Source: JANRKF01 sp964518725 (GTDB taxonomy: Bacteria; Pseudomonadota; Alphaproteobacteria; Rickettsiales; SXRF01). Taken from it: a stretch of DNA of 64,000 nt. A model generated the notes under the pieces. It ran no database searches, had not been told where the DNA came from, and worked only from the letters and a program-made list of their open reading frames with translations. Of the stretch, positions 25,922-34,182 are shown piece by piece. Made by a program: the position numbers and the translations under genes. Each line of letters opens with the position of its first letter. The first letter of the stretch is position 1. Where the stretch lies: assembly GCA_964518725.1 (NCBI GenBank), contig CAZFKP010000013.1:11279-75278 (forward strand), read 5' to 3'.

Positions 25922-27351
25922 ACATTCCATTCCTGCAAAAAACGCTGAACCTCGCTCTGGTCGCGGCAGCGCTGTGGTACGCGCTGGCCTTCACCTATGT
26001 GGCGGTATTTTCCTTCGGCTATCCGTTCGGCATGGAATGGCTGGAAGGACACGTGATGGAAATCGTCGCCCGTTCGGCGGAAAATAAACCCATCTACGTC
26101 GCCCCGATGATGGATTATGTGCCCTTCATCTACACCCCGTTTTACTATCATGCCGCAGCGATATTCACCCATATCTTCGGGGTTGATTTTACGGCCGGCC
26201 GGGCGCTATCGATCCTCTGCACCTTTGGGATTTCGGCGGTGCTGTTCAGCTGGTCGCGGCTGCTGGGCGGGTCGCGCACGGCGGCGTTTGCAGCATCCGG
26301 GTTATATTTTGCCACCTACCAGATCATGGGGCGGTGGTACGATTTGGCGCGGATCGATAATCTCTATATCCTGCTGATGCTCTCCGGCCTGTATGTGACC
26401 GTGACCCAGCGTGGTGCCGTCTCGGCACTGGTCGGTGCCGGGTTGCTTGCCTTCGCATTTTATACCAAGCAATCGGCACTGCTCGCCTGCCTGCCTGTCC
26501 TCGTCTGGGCCTTGGTGTGCCACCGTCGCGATGGGATGTTTGCCACCGTGGCTACCGCTTGTTGTGTCGTGCTGATCGTGCTGATTTCCGATGCGCTCTC
26601 CGGCGGATGGTTTTCATTTTACGTGTTCAGCGTCCCGGCCGGGCATGGGCTGGAGGATAAATACATCCTCGGGTTTTTCAGTGGCGACCTGATTCGCACC
26701 TGGTGGCCGATGCTGGCGGTCGCGATTGCCCTTGCATTGCATACCTACCGGCACGAACGCGCTTTGTTCTGGGAATTTACGGCGCTTGCGGCAGGGCTGA
26801 TCGGCTCCAGCTATATCTCGCGGATACATTGGGGGGGGTATGTCAATGTGCTGATCCCGATGGCGGCGTTTTTCGCATTGGTAGCCGGTGCAGCCATCGC
26901 CCGCTGGTGGCCGGCGAAGCTGCTGGTGTTGCTGCAATTTGTCTTGCTGTATTATCCGCCGAACGACCTGATCCCGAATGACGCGCTGCTTGAAACCAAT
27001 GAAAAGGCGATAGAAGCCATTACCACCTCGGTGGATGGTGATATCTATATTCCTGAGCTGCATTTCATCCATTGGCCGGTGGGGAAGAAAAGCCACGTCT
27101 ATGGCATGGCGGCGTTTGATATTTTCCGCTCCAGCGGCACGCGGGTTGATCCGGTGAAAGCGGCCATGCGGAAAGAACTGGAAGAGGCCTTTGCACGGAA
27201 AGCCTATGCCGGAGTCATGCCCGGCGCGCTGATGCGGCTGCGTGAGGCGAATGAGCATTACTCCGAGAGCTCGCGGCTTTACCCGACATTCCGCTACCAG
27301 ACAGGGTTGGTGCGCCAGCAGAACCCCACCCTTTTGCAGTTGCCAAAATAA
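25918..27351 (+). CDS. Polytopic membrane glycosyltransferase-like protein (GT-C type)
   Basis: The 477-residue protein has about ten membrane segments. Its first periplasmic loop carries GMEWLEGHVMEIVARSAENK, with acidic residues near the membrane, then YVPFIYTPFYYH, as in GT-C enzymes. The C-terminal 130 residues are soluble. The general plan matches the two GT-C genes at 12571-15716, although the sequences are far apart. It starts within the pyrB stop (ATGA) and ends 14 bases before pyrC, so it is part of the pyrimidine operon by position. Sugar and acceptor are unknown. Confidence 0.75.
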   Translation: MNIPFLQKTLNLALVAAALWYALAFTYVAVFSFGYPFGMEWLEGHVMEIVARSAENKPIYVAPMMDYVPFIYTPFYYHAAAIFTHIFGVDFTAGRALSILCTFGISAVLFSWSRLLGGSRTAAFAASGLYFATYQIMGRWYDLARIDNLYILLMLSGLYVTVTQRGAVSALVGAGLLAFAFYTKQSALLACLPVLVWALVCHRRDGMFATVATACCVVLIVLISDALSGGWFSFYVFSVPAGHGLEDKYILGFFSGDLIRTWWPMLAVAIALALHTYRHERALFWEFTALAAGLIGSSYISRIHWGGYVNVLIPMAAFFALVAGAAIARWWPAKLLVLLQFVLLYYPPNDLIPNDALLETNEKAIEAITTSVDGDIYIPELHFIHWPVGKKSHVYGMAAFDIFRSSGTRVDPVKAAMRKELEEAFARKAYAGVMPGALMRLREANEHYSESSRLYPTFRYQTGLVRQQNPTLLQLPK

Positions 27352-27365
27352 GGATTTATAGTCTA

Positions 27366-28715
27366 ATGCGGAACAAACAGGAGTCAGCCTTGAAACAGAC
27401 CTTTACCCTTCCTACCCACAGCCCAACCAAAAAAATTGCCTACACCAATGCGCGGCTGTTCGATGCCGAATCCGGGCTGGATCAGAAGGGCGGCTTGCTC
27501 ACCATTGGCGACAAAATCGCCGATTTCGGTGCAGCTATTTTCAATGGCGGTATTCCCGAAGGTGCGGAGGTGGTCGATTGCGGCGGGCACCTGCTCTCAC
27601 CCGGCCTGCTCGACATCCAGGTGCATTTCCGCGAACCGGGGCAGGAGCATAAGGAAACCATCGCCACCGGCAGCAAATCCGCGGCGGCGGGTGGTGTAAC
27701 GACGGTTGCCTGCATGCCGAACACCAAGCCGGTGGTCGATGTAGTGCCGATTGTCGACTTCATTCATAAGCGCGCCCGCGAAACTGCCTATGTGAATGTC
27801 CGCACCTACGCGGCCATTTCCAAGGCGATGAAAGGCGAGGAAATCACTGAAATGGGCTTGCTGGTGGAGGCAGGCGCTGTCGGCTTCACCGATGACGGCC
27901 TGCCGGTGATGAACGCTGGCGTGATGCGGAAAGCGCTTACCTACGCCCGCGAGCTGGGGGTGCCGGTCGCGCAGCATGCCGAAGATTTAAACCTCTCATG
28001 CGGAAGCTGCATGAATGAAGGCCGCGTGTCCGCGCATCTGGGGGTAGGGGGCGCGCCGAACGCCGCCGAAGCCGTGATGGTCGCACGCGATATCATGCTG
28101 GCGGAACTTACCGGCGGACAGTACCATGTGCTGCACATTTCCACCGCAGAAGCGATTGAGGAAGTACGCCGCGCCAAGAAAAAAGGCCTGCGGGTCACGG
28201 CGGAGGCCGCTCCCCATCATTTCACGCTGACCGATGAAGCGGTGCTTGAATACCGCACCTTCAGCAAAATGAACCCACCGTTGCGCGCCGAGAAAGACCG
28301 CATCGCGGTGATTGAAGGGCTTGCCGATGGCACGATCGACGCCATTGCCACCGACCACGCGCCGCACGACCAGGAATCCAAGCGCGTGCCGCTCGCCAGC
28401 GCCGCGTATGGCATTGTGGGGTTGGAAACCATGCTGCCGCTTTCGCTCGGCCTGTATCACAAGGGCATCATGTCACTGCGTGATGTGATGGCGGCGATGA
28501 CCTATAAACCCGCCGACATCATCCACGTTGCTTCCGGCCGCTTGAAGAAAGGTGCCCGCGCCGACCTCACCCTCATCAACCTCGACATGGATTGGGTGAT
28601 GGATCCCAAGCAATTCGTGAGCAAATCGCTCAACTCGCCTTTCGACGACTGGCAGACCAAAGGCCGCGCCATCCGCACCATCGTCGGCGGTGAAACGGTG
28701 TATGTGTTGGGGTGA
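27366..28715 (+). CDS. pyrC: Dihydroorotase (class I)
   Basis: Dihydroorotase closes carbamoyl-aspartate to dihydroorotate. The 449-residue class I protein has the metal-site region LDIQVHFREPGQEHKETI, where the first His of the usual HxH pair is Gln. The other metal-site histidines remain (HISTAEAIEEV, EAAPHHFTLTD), as does the catalytic Asp in ATDHAPHDQESK. Gln at this place occurs in a known dihydroorotase clade, so activity is still likely. An alternative TTG start at 27390 has AGGAG six bases upstream. pyrF starts two bases after its stop. Confidence 0.92.
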   Translation: MRNKQESALKQTFTLPTHSPTKKIAYTNARLFDAESGLDQKGGLLTIGDKIADFGAAIFNGGIPEGAEVVDCGGHLLSPGLLDIQVHFREPGQEHKETIATGSKSAAAGGVTTVACMPNTKPVVDVVPIVDFIHKRARETAYVNVRTYAAISKAMKGEEITEMGLLVEAGAVGFTDDGLPVMNAGVMRKALTYARELGVPVAQHAEDLNLSCGSCMNEGRVSAHLGVGGAPNAAEAVMVARDIMLAELTGGQYHVLHISTAEAIEEVRRAKKKGLRVTAEAAPHHFTLTDEAVLEYRTFSKMNPPLRAEKDRIAVIEGLADGTIDAIATDHAPHDQESKRVPLASAAYGIVGLETMLPLSLGLYHKGIMSLRDVMAAMTYKPADIIHVASGRLKKGARADLTLINLDMDWVMDPKQFVSKSLNSPFDDWQTKGRAIRTIVGGETVYVLG

Positions 28716-28716
28716 T

Positions 28717-29421
28717 ATGAGATTAAAATACAATCCTATTATAGTGGCGATTGATACCACGGATGTTATTAAAGCTGATCGGTTGAAAAATTTACTGAGA
28801 GGCCATATTGGTGCAACTAAACTCGGACTTGAATTTTTTACAGCCCATGGCCGCGATAAAATTAAGTCTGGAGAACGTACGCTCCCACTTTTTTTGGATT
28901 TAAAATTCCATGACATTCCGAACACTGTTGCAGGTGCGGTTCGTGCCACCAAAGGCATCGATGCTTTCATGATGACGGTGCATGCGGCGGGTGGAGAGGC
29001 AATGATGCGTGCGGCAAACGATGCGGCGCGCGAAATCACTCCTCCTGGAGAAAAGAAACCGCTTATCGTTGCAGTTACCGTGCTTACCAGTCTTGACGAT
29101 TCTGATATAAAGAAGATTGGTGCAAAAGGGAAAGTGAGCGATCAAGTGAAGCGGCTGGCGGAATTGGCTCAAAAATCTGGCGTAGATGGTGTGGTGTGTT
29201 CGCCGCACGAGATTGAGGTGTTATGCAAGCAGTGCGGCAAAGGATTTAATCTTGTCGTGCCCGGCATCCGCCCGATCGGCAGTGAAAAAGGCGACCAGAA
29301 GCGCGTGATGACCCCCAAAGAAGCGATGGATGCGGGAGCGAGTTATTTAGTGATTGGTCGGCCAATTACCGAAGCGCCAGACCCCGCGAAGGCGGCGGAA
29401 GATATTTTGAAAAGCTTATAG
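28717..29421 (+). CDS. pyrF: Orotidine 5'-phosphate decarboxylase
   Basis: It decarboxylates OMP to UMP, the last step of the pathway. The active-site motif is LFLDLKFHDIPNTVAGAV (DxKxxD with Lys as the key residue). The phosphate-binding end VVPGIRPIGS with YLVIGRPITEAPDP is also clear. The start at 28717 (MRLKYNP) lies just after the pyrC stop; the upstream in-frame ATG at 28690 is inside pyrC. The first 200 bases are more AT-rich than the neighbours. The gene ends before a double-hairpin repeat that may also terminate transcription. Confidence 0.95.
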   Translation: MRLKYNPIIVAIDTTDVIKADRLKNLLRGHIGATKLGLEFFTAHGRDKIKSGERTLPLFLDLKFHDIPNTVAGAVRATKGIDAFMMTVHAAGGEAMMRAANDAAREITPPGEKKPLIVAVTVLTSLDDSDIKKIGAKGKVSDQVKRLAELAQKSGVDGVVCSPHEIEVLCKQCGKGFNLVVPGIRPIGSEKGDQKRVMTPKEAMDAGASYLVIGRPITEAPDPAKAAEDILKSL

Positions 29422-29440
29422 TTGTATTGTAAAATTTCCG

Positions 29441-29515
29441 TCATTCCCGCGCAGGCGGGAATCTCATGAGCCGTTTACACGACAATTGAAAGAGATCCCT
29501 GCCTTCGCAGGGATG
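29441..29515. repeat. Double-hairpin palindromic repeat
   Basis: Two hairpins, ATTCCCGC-GCAG-GCGGGAAT (29443-29462) and ATCCCTGC-CTTC-GCAGGGAT (29495-29514), are themselves inverted copies of each other (arms 29441-29465 and 29491-29515). The unit lies between the convergent pyrF and hydrolase genes and could serve as a bidirectional terminator. A single related arm occurs at 6081-6103. Confidence 0.7.
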
Positions 29516-29520
29516 ATGCA

Positions 29521-30207
29521 TCAATCCCTCGGCAATTGCCTGCGCTTGCGGTCAGGGCGAACTTTGCGTTTCAGCACAAAATCGGCCATGCGCTGCTGCA
29601 CATAATCATTCACCACGGTGCTCAACTCTTCTTCCTGCCCGCGGTAATAGTGGTCGGCGCCATGGAGCAATTTATAGTCCACCTGGCTGCCGAGCTTGGC
29701 GGCAAGCTTGGACACCGTATCCTCAGAGACAACATCGTCCTTGTCGCCTTGCGTCATCAATCCGGAAGCCGGGCAGGGCGAGAGGAAGGTGAAATCATAA
29801 AGATTCGCTGGCGGCGATACGGCGACGAAGCCTTCCAGCTCCGGCCTTCGCATCAGCAGTTGCAGCGAAATCCACGCGCCGAACGAGAAACCGGCGATCC
29901 AGCAGGTCGGGGCGTCCGGGTTCTGGGCTTGCAGCCAGTCGAGCGCGGTCGCCGCATCCGACAGCTCGCCCACGCCCTCATCATATTTCCCCTGCGATTT
30001 TCCAACACCACGAAAATTGAATCGCAGCACCGAGAACCCCTGTTGCACAAAGCTGTGATAGAGGCGGTAGACGATCTTGTTATTCATCGTCCCGCCATAA
30101 AGCGGGTGCGGGTGCAGCACCAGCACGACGGGCGCGCTTTTTTGCTCGCTGTGGTGGTAGCGGCCTTCAATGCGGCCTTCGGAACCGTTGATGAATATTT
30201 CAGGCAT
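29521..30207 (-). CDS. Alpha/beta hydrolase, small serine-hydrolase family
   Basis: The 228-residue protein has the family signature HPHPLYGGTMNNKIVYRL near the N-terminus, then FNFRGVGKSQGKYDEG and the nucleophile elbow GFSFGA with the catalytic Ser. GDKDDVVSEDT carries the acid and HGADHYYRG the His. It therefore has a complete Ser-Asp-His triad. The family hydrolyses esters; its physiological substrate is not known. The basic tail RKVRPDRKRRQLPRD is unusual. It is divergent from cysE. Confidence 0.85.
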   Translation of the reverse strand: MPEIFINGSEGRIEGRYHHSEQKSAPVVLVLHPHPLYGGTMNNKIVYRLYHSFVQQGFSVLRFNFRGVGKSQGKYDEGVGELSDAATALDWLQAQNPDAPTCWIAGFSFGAWISLQLLMRRPELEGFVAVSPPANLYDFTFLSPCPASGLMTQGDKDDVVSEDTVSKLAAKLGSQVDYKLLHGADHYYRGQEEELSTVVNDYVQQRMADFVLKRKVRPDRKRRQLPRD

Positions 30208-30279
30208 AGGTAAATAATGAACAGTTGATAGGTTCTTGGGAATTAGCTAGGCTGGTACTTATATTGAATGTGGGGTGCA

Positions 30280-30966
30280 ATGTTCAAGACAATTATGAAA
30301 GATATTGATTCGGTGTTCGGGCGCGACCCGGCGGCACGCTCGCGGCTGGAGGTAGTATTATGCTACCCGGGCGTGCATGCGCTGCTGTTTCATCGGCTTT
30401 CACACTGGCTTTGGAAAAAAAACTTTAAGCTTCTCGGGCGCTTTATCTCGTCGATCAGCCGGTTCCTGACCGGCATTGAAATTCATCCCGGCGCCACCAT
30501 CGGCGAGCGGTTCTTCATTGACCACGGCATGGGGGTGGTTATTGGCGAAACGGCGCGGATTGGCGATGATGTGACCATGTATCACGGCGTCACGCTTGGC
30601 GGCACGTCGCTTCAGCGCGGCATCCGCCACCCGCAGGTGGGCAATAACGTCATTATCGGTGCCGGTGCCCAGCTTCTGGGGCCCATCGCTGTCGGTGACA
30701 ATGCCCGGATCGGCAGCAACGCCGTCGTCGTGAAAGATGTTGAACCGGGGGCGACTATGGTCGGCATCCCGGCGCGTTCGGTGGTAGAAAAACCGGTGGA
30801 ACCGGAAGATACGTTTGATGCCTACGCCGCCACCGCCGAGGAAGATGACCCGCTGCAGGAGCTGCTCGAATTACTGCAGGGCGAACTCAGTTCGCTGCAA
30901 ACCCGCGTCCGCGAACTGGAAGGTGGCAGCGGCGAGCTTTCCGCACAGAAATGGGAAGCAAAATGA
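30280..30966 (+). CDS. cysE: Serine O-acetyltransferase
   Basis: CysE acetylates serine to O-acetylserine for cysteine synthesis. The 228-residue protein has the left-handed beta-helix hexapeptide repeats (IHPGATIGERFFIDHGMGVV, then IGETARIGDDVTMYHGVTLG) with catalytic His and Asp residues. It lacks the long N-terminal domain of the enterobacterial form, which matches the short CysE type. I chose the ATG at 30280; a run of G lies five bases upstream. The last four bases overlap iscR (ATGA), so cysteine supply and cluster assembly genes are coupled. Confidence 0.94.
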   Translation: MFKTIMKDIDSVFGRDPAARSRLEVVLCYPGVHALLFHRLSHWLWKKNFKLLGRFISSISRFLTGIEIHPGATIGERFFIDHGMGVVIGETARIGDDVTMYHGVTLGGTSLQRGIRHPQVGNNVIIGAGAQLLGPIAVGDNARIGSNAVVVKDVEPGATMVGIPARSVVEKPVEPEDTFDAYAATAEEDDPLQELLELLQGELSSLQTRVRELEGGSGELSAQKWEAK

Positions 30967-31409
30967 TCTTAGGCACCAAGGCGCGCTATGCGGTGATGGC
31001 GATGGTCGAGCTGGCCGGTCGCGATCCCGGCGTGCCAATCGCGCTTTCGGCCATTGCCGACAGTCAGGAAATCACCTTGCCTTACCTCGAACAGATTTTT
31101 TCCAGGCTCAAACAGTGCGGCCTCGTGCAATCGGTGCGGGGGCCGGGTGGGGGGTATGTGCTGGCACGTGAAGCGGCGGCCATCACTATCGAAGAAATTG
31201 TACACGCATCGGATGAGGCTCTGAAAATGACGCGCTGTGAGGCGGATGCCGGCGGGTGCATGTCCCAGAAAACGCGCTGTGTTACGCACCACCTCTGGGA
31301 GGGGCTGGAGATGCAGATCAGCAAGTATCTCGGTGGCATCAGCCTCGCCGAATTGAGCGGGCAGAAGAAACACGCGGCTAGCACCCCTTGCCATACCAGC
31401 CATGCCTGA
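30963..31409 (+). CDS. iscR: Rrf2-family iron-sulfur regulator IscR
   Basis: IscR senses Fe-S cluster status and controls cluster assembly genes. The winged helix starts MILGTKARYAVMAMVELAGR, with LEQIFSRLKQCGLVQSVRGP and the wing GGGYVLAREA. The cluster ligands are CEADAGGCMSQKTRCVTHH: three cysteines and a following His, as in IscR, but seven residues apart instead of six. The C-terminus holds one more Cys. The start overlaps the cysE stop and the end overlaps the cysteine desulfurase by 8 bases. Confidence 0.9.
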   Translation: MILGTKARYAVMAMVELAGRDPGVPIALSAIADSQEITLPYLEQIFSRLKQCGLVQSVRGPGGGYVLAREAAAITIEEIVHASDEALKMTRCEADAGGCMSQKTRCVTHHLWEGLEMQISKYLGGISLAELSGQKKHAASTPCHTSHA

Positions 31410-32469
31410 GGTGTCGAAACTCTACCTTGATTATAACGCGACGGCACCGCTGCGACCGCAGGTGCGTGCGCGGATGCTGGAGTTGCTGGAATCGCCTGCG
31501 AATCCCTCCTCGGTGCATGCCTATGGGCGCGCTGCCAAGAAAACATTGGAAGATGCGCGCAAGCTGATTGCCGAGGCCATCAGCGCTTTTCCGAATGAAG
31601 TTATTTTCATGGGCTGCGGTACTGAAGCGAACGCCACGGTGCTTCGGGGTTTTCCGGGGCGCCGCGTGCTGGTGTCCGCCGTTGAACATAGCTCGGTGCT
31701 CAAGAACGCCGCGCCGCTGGTGATGGTGGATGCCAACGGAATAGTTGACCTGCCGGCGCTCGATGCGCTGCTTGCCGGCTCTCCGCCAGCGCTGGTATCG
31801 GTGATGCTTGCCAACAATGAAACCGGCGTGATCCAGCCGGTTCAGGAGATTGTGGCGATCTGTAAAAAACATGGCGCGCTGCTGCATACCGACGCGGTGC
31901 AGGCGCTCGGTAAAATACCGGTCGATTTCACGAGCCTTGGGGTGGATGCTATGAGCATCGCCGCTCACAAGATGGGTGGGCCGGTGGGAGCTGCGGCGCT
32001 GGTGCTGCGGCAGGATATCGCCATCACTCCGCTGCTTGTCGGCGGTGGGCAGGAGCTGGGGCGCCGCGCCGGCACGGAAAATATCGCTGCCATCGGTGGG
32101 TTTGCCCAGGCGGTGGACATGATCGACCTGCCGCGTATGACCGCGCTGCGTGGTTGGTTAGATAGGCTGGAAGCGTCAGTTGGTGGGATGGCAGTATTTG
32201 GCAATGCGGTACCCCGCCTGCCCAATACAAGCTGCATCGCACTGCCCGGTATCACGCAGGAAGTGCTGCTGATGAAGCTCGACCTTGCCAGGATTTCGGT
32301 GAGCGCAGGGTCGGCATGCTCATCGGGGCGGATCGAGCCGTCACATGTGTTGCTGGCGATGGGAGTAGACAAAGCACTCGCCGGTTCCGCCATTCGGATT
32401 TCCGGAGGCTGGGATACACAGGAATCAGATATACTCAGGGTAACGGAAGCGCTCAAGCAAGCCGGGTAG
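31402..32469 (+). CDS. Cysteine desulfurase (IscS/NifS-like)
   Basis: A PLP enzyme that removes sulfur from cysteine for Fe-S clusters and thiolated cofactors. The 355-residue protein has LYLDYNATAPLRPQVRARML, VSAVEHSSVLKNAA, the PLP lysine in SIAAHKMGGPVGAAALVL and the catalytic loop SAGSACSSGRIEPSHVLLAM with the active Cys. It is somewhat shorter than E. coli IscS. It overlaps iscR by 8 bases; scaffold genes (sufBCD, iscU) are not adjacent, as the next gene is on the opposite strand. Confidence 0.92.
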   Translation: MPEVSKLYLDYNATAPLRPQVRARMLELLESPANPSSVHAYGRAAKKTLEDARKLIAEAISAFPNEVIFMGCGTEANATVLRGFPGRRVLVSAVEHSSVLKNAAPLVMVDANGIVDLPALDALLAGSPPALVSVMLANNETGVIQPVQEIVAICKKHGALLHTDAVQALGKIPVDFTSLGVDAMSIAAHKMGGPVGAAALVLRQDIAITPLLVGGGQELGRRAGTENIAAIGGFAQAVDMIDLPRMTALRGWLDRLEASVGGMAVFGNAVPRLPNTSCIALPGITQEVLLMKLDLARISVSAGSACSSGRIEPSHVLLAMGVDKALAGSAIRISGGWDTQESDILRVTEALKQAG

Positions 32470-32473
32470 GCGG

Positions 32474-32800
32474 CTAGACGATTTCACGCGATTGCTGGGG
32501 GTAAGGAACGCTGCTGATGGAAACGCCATCCGCGGCCTCGCCATAAACCACGCCTGGCAGACTCACTTTGATACGCTTCATTATCAGGTCAAAATCCTTG
32601 AGGGGAGAGGCGGCGGCAACCAGTTCGTTCTCACGCAGCTTGTCGAATACATCAAGCGCCTTACGGCCGCTACTGAGACGATCTCTCAGAGCCGATTTCC
32701 TAGATTCTAATGTGGCTGCTTCATTTCCCATACGGGTTGAATATAACAGAAAAAAAAGCGCTATAGTAGTAAAAACGACACAGCGAGACAAAAAATCCAC
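32474..32800 (-). CDS. Unknown protein with N-terminal membrane anchor
   Basis: The 108-residue product begins with a hydrophobic segment (CVVFTTIALFFLLYST, residues about 7-22), then a helical, charged stretch. It is probably a membrane-anchored or exported protein. The frame opens with GTG at 32800; a second in-frame start (MGNEAATLES) lies after the hydrophobic part. No family is recognised. It is convergent with the cysteine desulfurase gene, four bases apart, and divergent from the PAS protein gene. Confidence 0.55.
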   Translation of the reverse strand: MDFLSRCVVFTTIALFFLLYSTRMGNEAATLESRKSALRDRLSSGRKALDVFDKLRENELVAAASPLKDFDLIMKRIKVSLPGVVYGEAADGVSISSVPYPQQSREIV

Positions 32801-32855
32801 CCCATAACCGACTGTTAGTGAATTATTAACTCATTGCTGGGCATGATACGATCCC

Positions 32856-33332
32856 ATGGCACTCGCACACACCTCAGCCGACGATGCGGCATCTGACCTC
32901 CATCACCGTTCACATGAGCAGTTGCAGCAATATTGGGATAAGCTGCGCGGCGACCGCCCGTTTCCACGTGAGTCGGAAATTGATCCTGACGCGCTCGATA
33001 GCATCTGGGAATCCTGTTTCCTCATCAGCAATGACGACGTCACCCGCCGCATCGGCTACCGCTACAGTTTTCTCGGTACGGATCTATTAGGGGCTTTCGG
33101 TGATGACGTGACCAATCACGATGCCGCCCTCCGCCTGCTTTCCACAGCGCGTGTGCCGAACGCCCGGAAGTTCGACGAAGTGTTGACAGAAAAACATGCG
33201 GTGATGGATGAGGCGACATTTATCAACCTGATGGGCATGAATATCCGCTACCGGGCGTGCTTGCTGCCGCTGGGGCTGGAGAGCGGCGAAGTCACGCATA
33301 TCCTTGGCTGTATGCGCTGGAGGGCGTATTGA
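32856..33332 (+). CDS. PAS_5-domain protein
   Basis: The 158-residue protein fits the alphaproteobacterial PAS_5 family. It has LQQYWDKLRGDRPFPRESEI near the start, DPDALDSIWESCFLI, and GYRYSFLGTDLLGAFGDDVT, which together make up the family core. Single-domain PAS_5 proteins are common in this class and probably sense a small ligand, but no output domain or cofactor site is visible. The stop shares one base with the ATG of the next gene (TGATG), so translation is coupled. Confidence 0.8.
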   Translation: MALAHTSADDAASDLHHRSHEQLQQYWDKLRGDRPFPRESEIDPDALDSIWESCFLISNDDVTRRIGYRYSFLGTDLLGAFGDDVTNHDAALRLLSTARVPNARKFDEVLTEKHAVMDEATFINLMGMNIRYRACLLPLGLESGEVTHILGCMRWRAY

Positions 33333-33595
33333 TGGAACAGTCAATCCCAGAAAATTTTGAGCAGCTTCCGCTAGCGCGCACGGGCATTGCGCTGGCGCAG
33401 GCTTGCCAGTATCGCATTTATACTGATGCTAAGAATTTCACCCGTGTCGAGGCGGATTCAGCCGTCAGTGCACTCGAACTGAGCGGTTTGTCAAACGTCA
33501 TTAAAATTGAACGCGAATCGCTGCATAAGAACACCCTGATCACGCCGAATCTGCGGCAGGTAGATTCTGAGCCGCCGTCATCCCCCCAGAATTAA
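33332..33595 (+). CDS. Unknown small protein, 87 residues
   Basis: It is soluble, without a recognised domain. It starts on the last base of the PAS_5 gene, implying co-expression. It shares four bases (TTAA) with the convergent gene at 33592, both stop codons lying in that palindrome. The C-terminus is polar and proline/serine-rich (SEPPSSPQN). Confidence 0.55.
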   Translation: MEQSIPENFEQLPLARTGIALAQACQYRIYTDAKNFTRVEADSAVSALELSGLSNVIKIERESLHKNTLITPNLRQVDSEPPSSPQN

Positions 33596-33936
33596 TTGAC
33601 GTAAGCCTTGTCGTCGGCGAAGGCCGTGTTGTCGTTATTGGCGTGCAGGTCGTGATCGAAGCCGTAATGCAGCTTGATCTTGTCTTTGATCTCTTGGCTC
33701 GGCTCACCGTAGCCTTTTTCCACGATCACTGCAAAATTCGGGATGTCCCCGGCGGAAAGCGCGTGCATCATATCGCTATGCAGCATGGCGCTGGCGATGG
33801 CATAGAAGAACATCGGCATGTCTTTTTCGTCATCATGCGCCGGGATAAAATAAACGTTGATTTTCTTCTGCGCTTCATACTGCTCGCGGTAGTGCGGCAG
33901 GTCTTGCATCATGCTGTGGTGGTCGAGGGTTTCCAT
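33592..33936 (-). CDS. Unknown protein, 114 residues
   Basis: A small acidic, soluble protein rich in His and Asp (MQDLPHYREQYE, HYGFDHDLHANNDNT). The central part (DMPMFFYAIASAMLHSDMMH) is hydrophobic but too polar to be a clear membrane segment. No family is recognised. It follows the 57-residue gene by one base, so the two form a small operon. Confidence 0.55.
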   Translation of the reverse strand: METLDHHSMMQDLPHYREQYEAQKKINVYFIPAHDDEKDMPMFFYAIASAMLHSDMMHALSAGDIPNFAVIVEKGYGEPSQEIKDKIKLHYGFDHDLHANNDNTAFADDKAYVN

Positions 33937-33937
33937 A

Positions 33938-34111
33938 TCAGGCGGTCAATCCATCCGGGTTCAGGCTTTTGGCAACGTGGTGTGCAATCCCTGCCTGTAG
34001 CTGCGATAAATGGGTGTTGGGGGCGCCTGCGGCGCATAAAATACCTGAACCATCAATCCGGCAGCGATCCGGCTGATCTTTGTGGCGTTCATAAAGCTGT
34101 GGTGCGGCCAT
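33938..34111 (-). CDS. Unknown small protein, 57 residues
   Basis: An open frame MAAPQLYERHKDQPDRCRID to SLNPDGLTA has GGGAG nine bases before the ATG at 34111. The stop is one base before the start of the 114-residue gene. The strong ribosome-binding site and tight spacing support a real gene. It contains two cysteines and ends just upstream of its partner; its function is unknown. Confidence 0.55.
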   Translation of the reverse strand: MAAPQLYERHKDQPDRCRIDGSGILCAAGAPNTHLSQLQAGIAHHVAKSLNPDGLTA

Positions 34112-34182
34112 AATCTTCTCCCTCGTGATGCTATTACCCTAGCATTTTCATCTTTTTTTGTGTGTGAAGCTTTTATGACGTT

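Noticed and set aside
27366..28715. PyrC as an inactive pseudo-dihydroorotase (PyrX)
   Set aside because: Only the first His of HxH is replaced, by Gln. The remaining metal ligands and catalytic Asp are present, and this variant belongs to a known clade.
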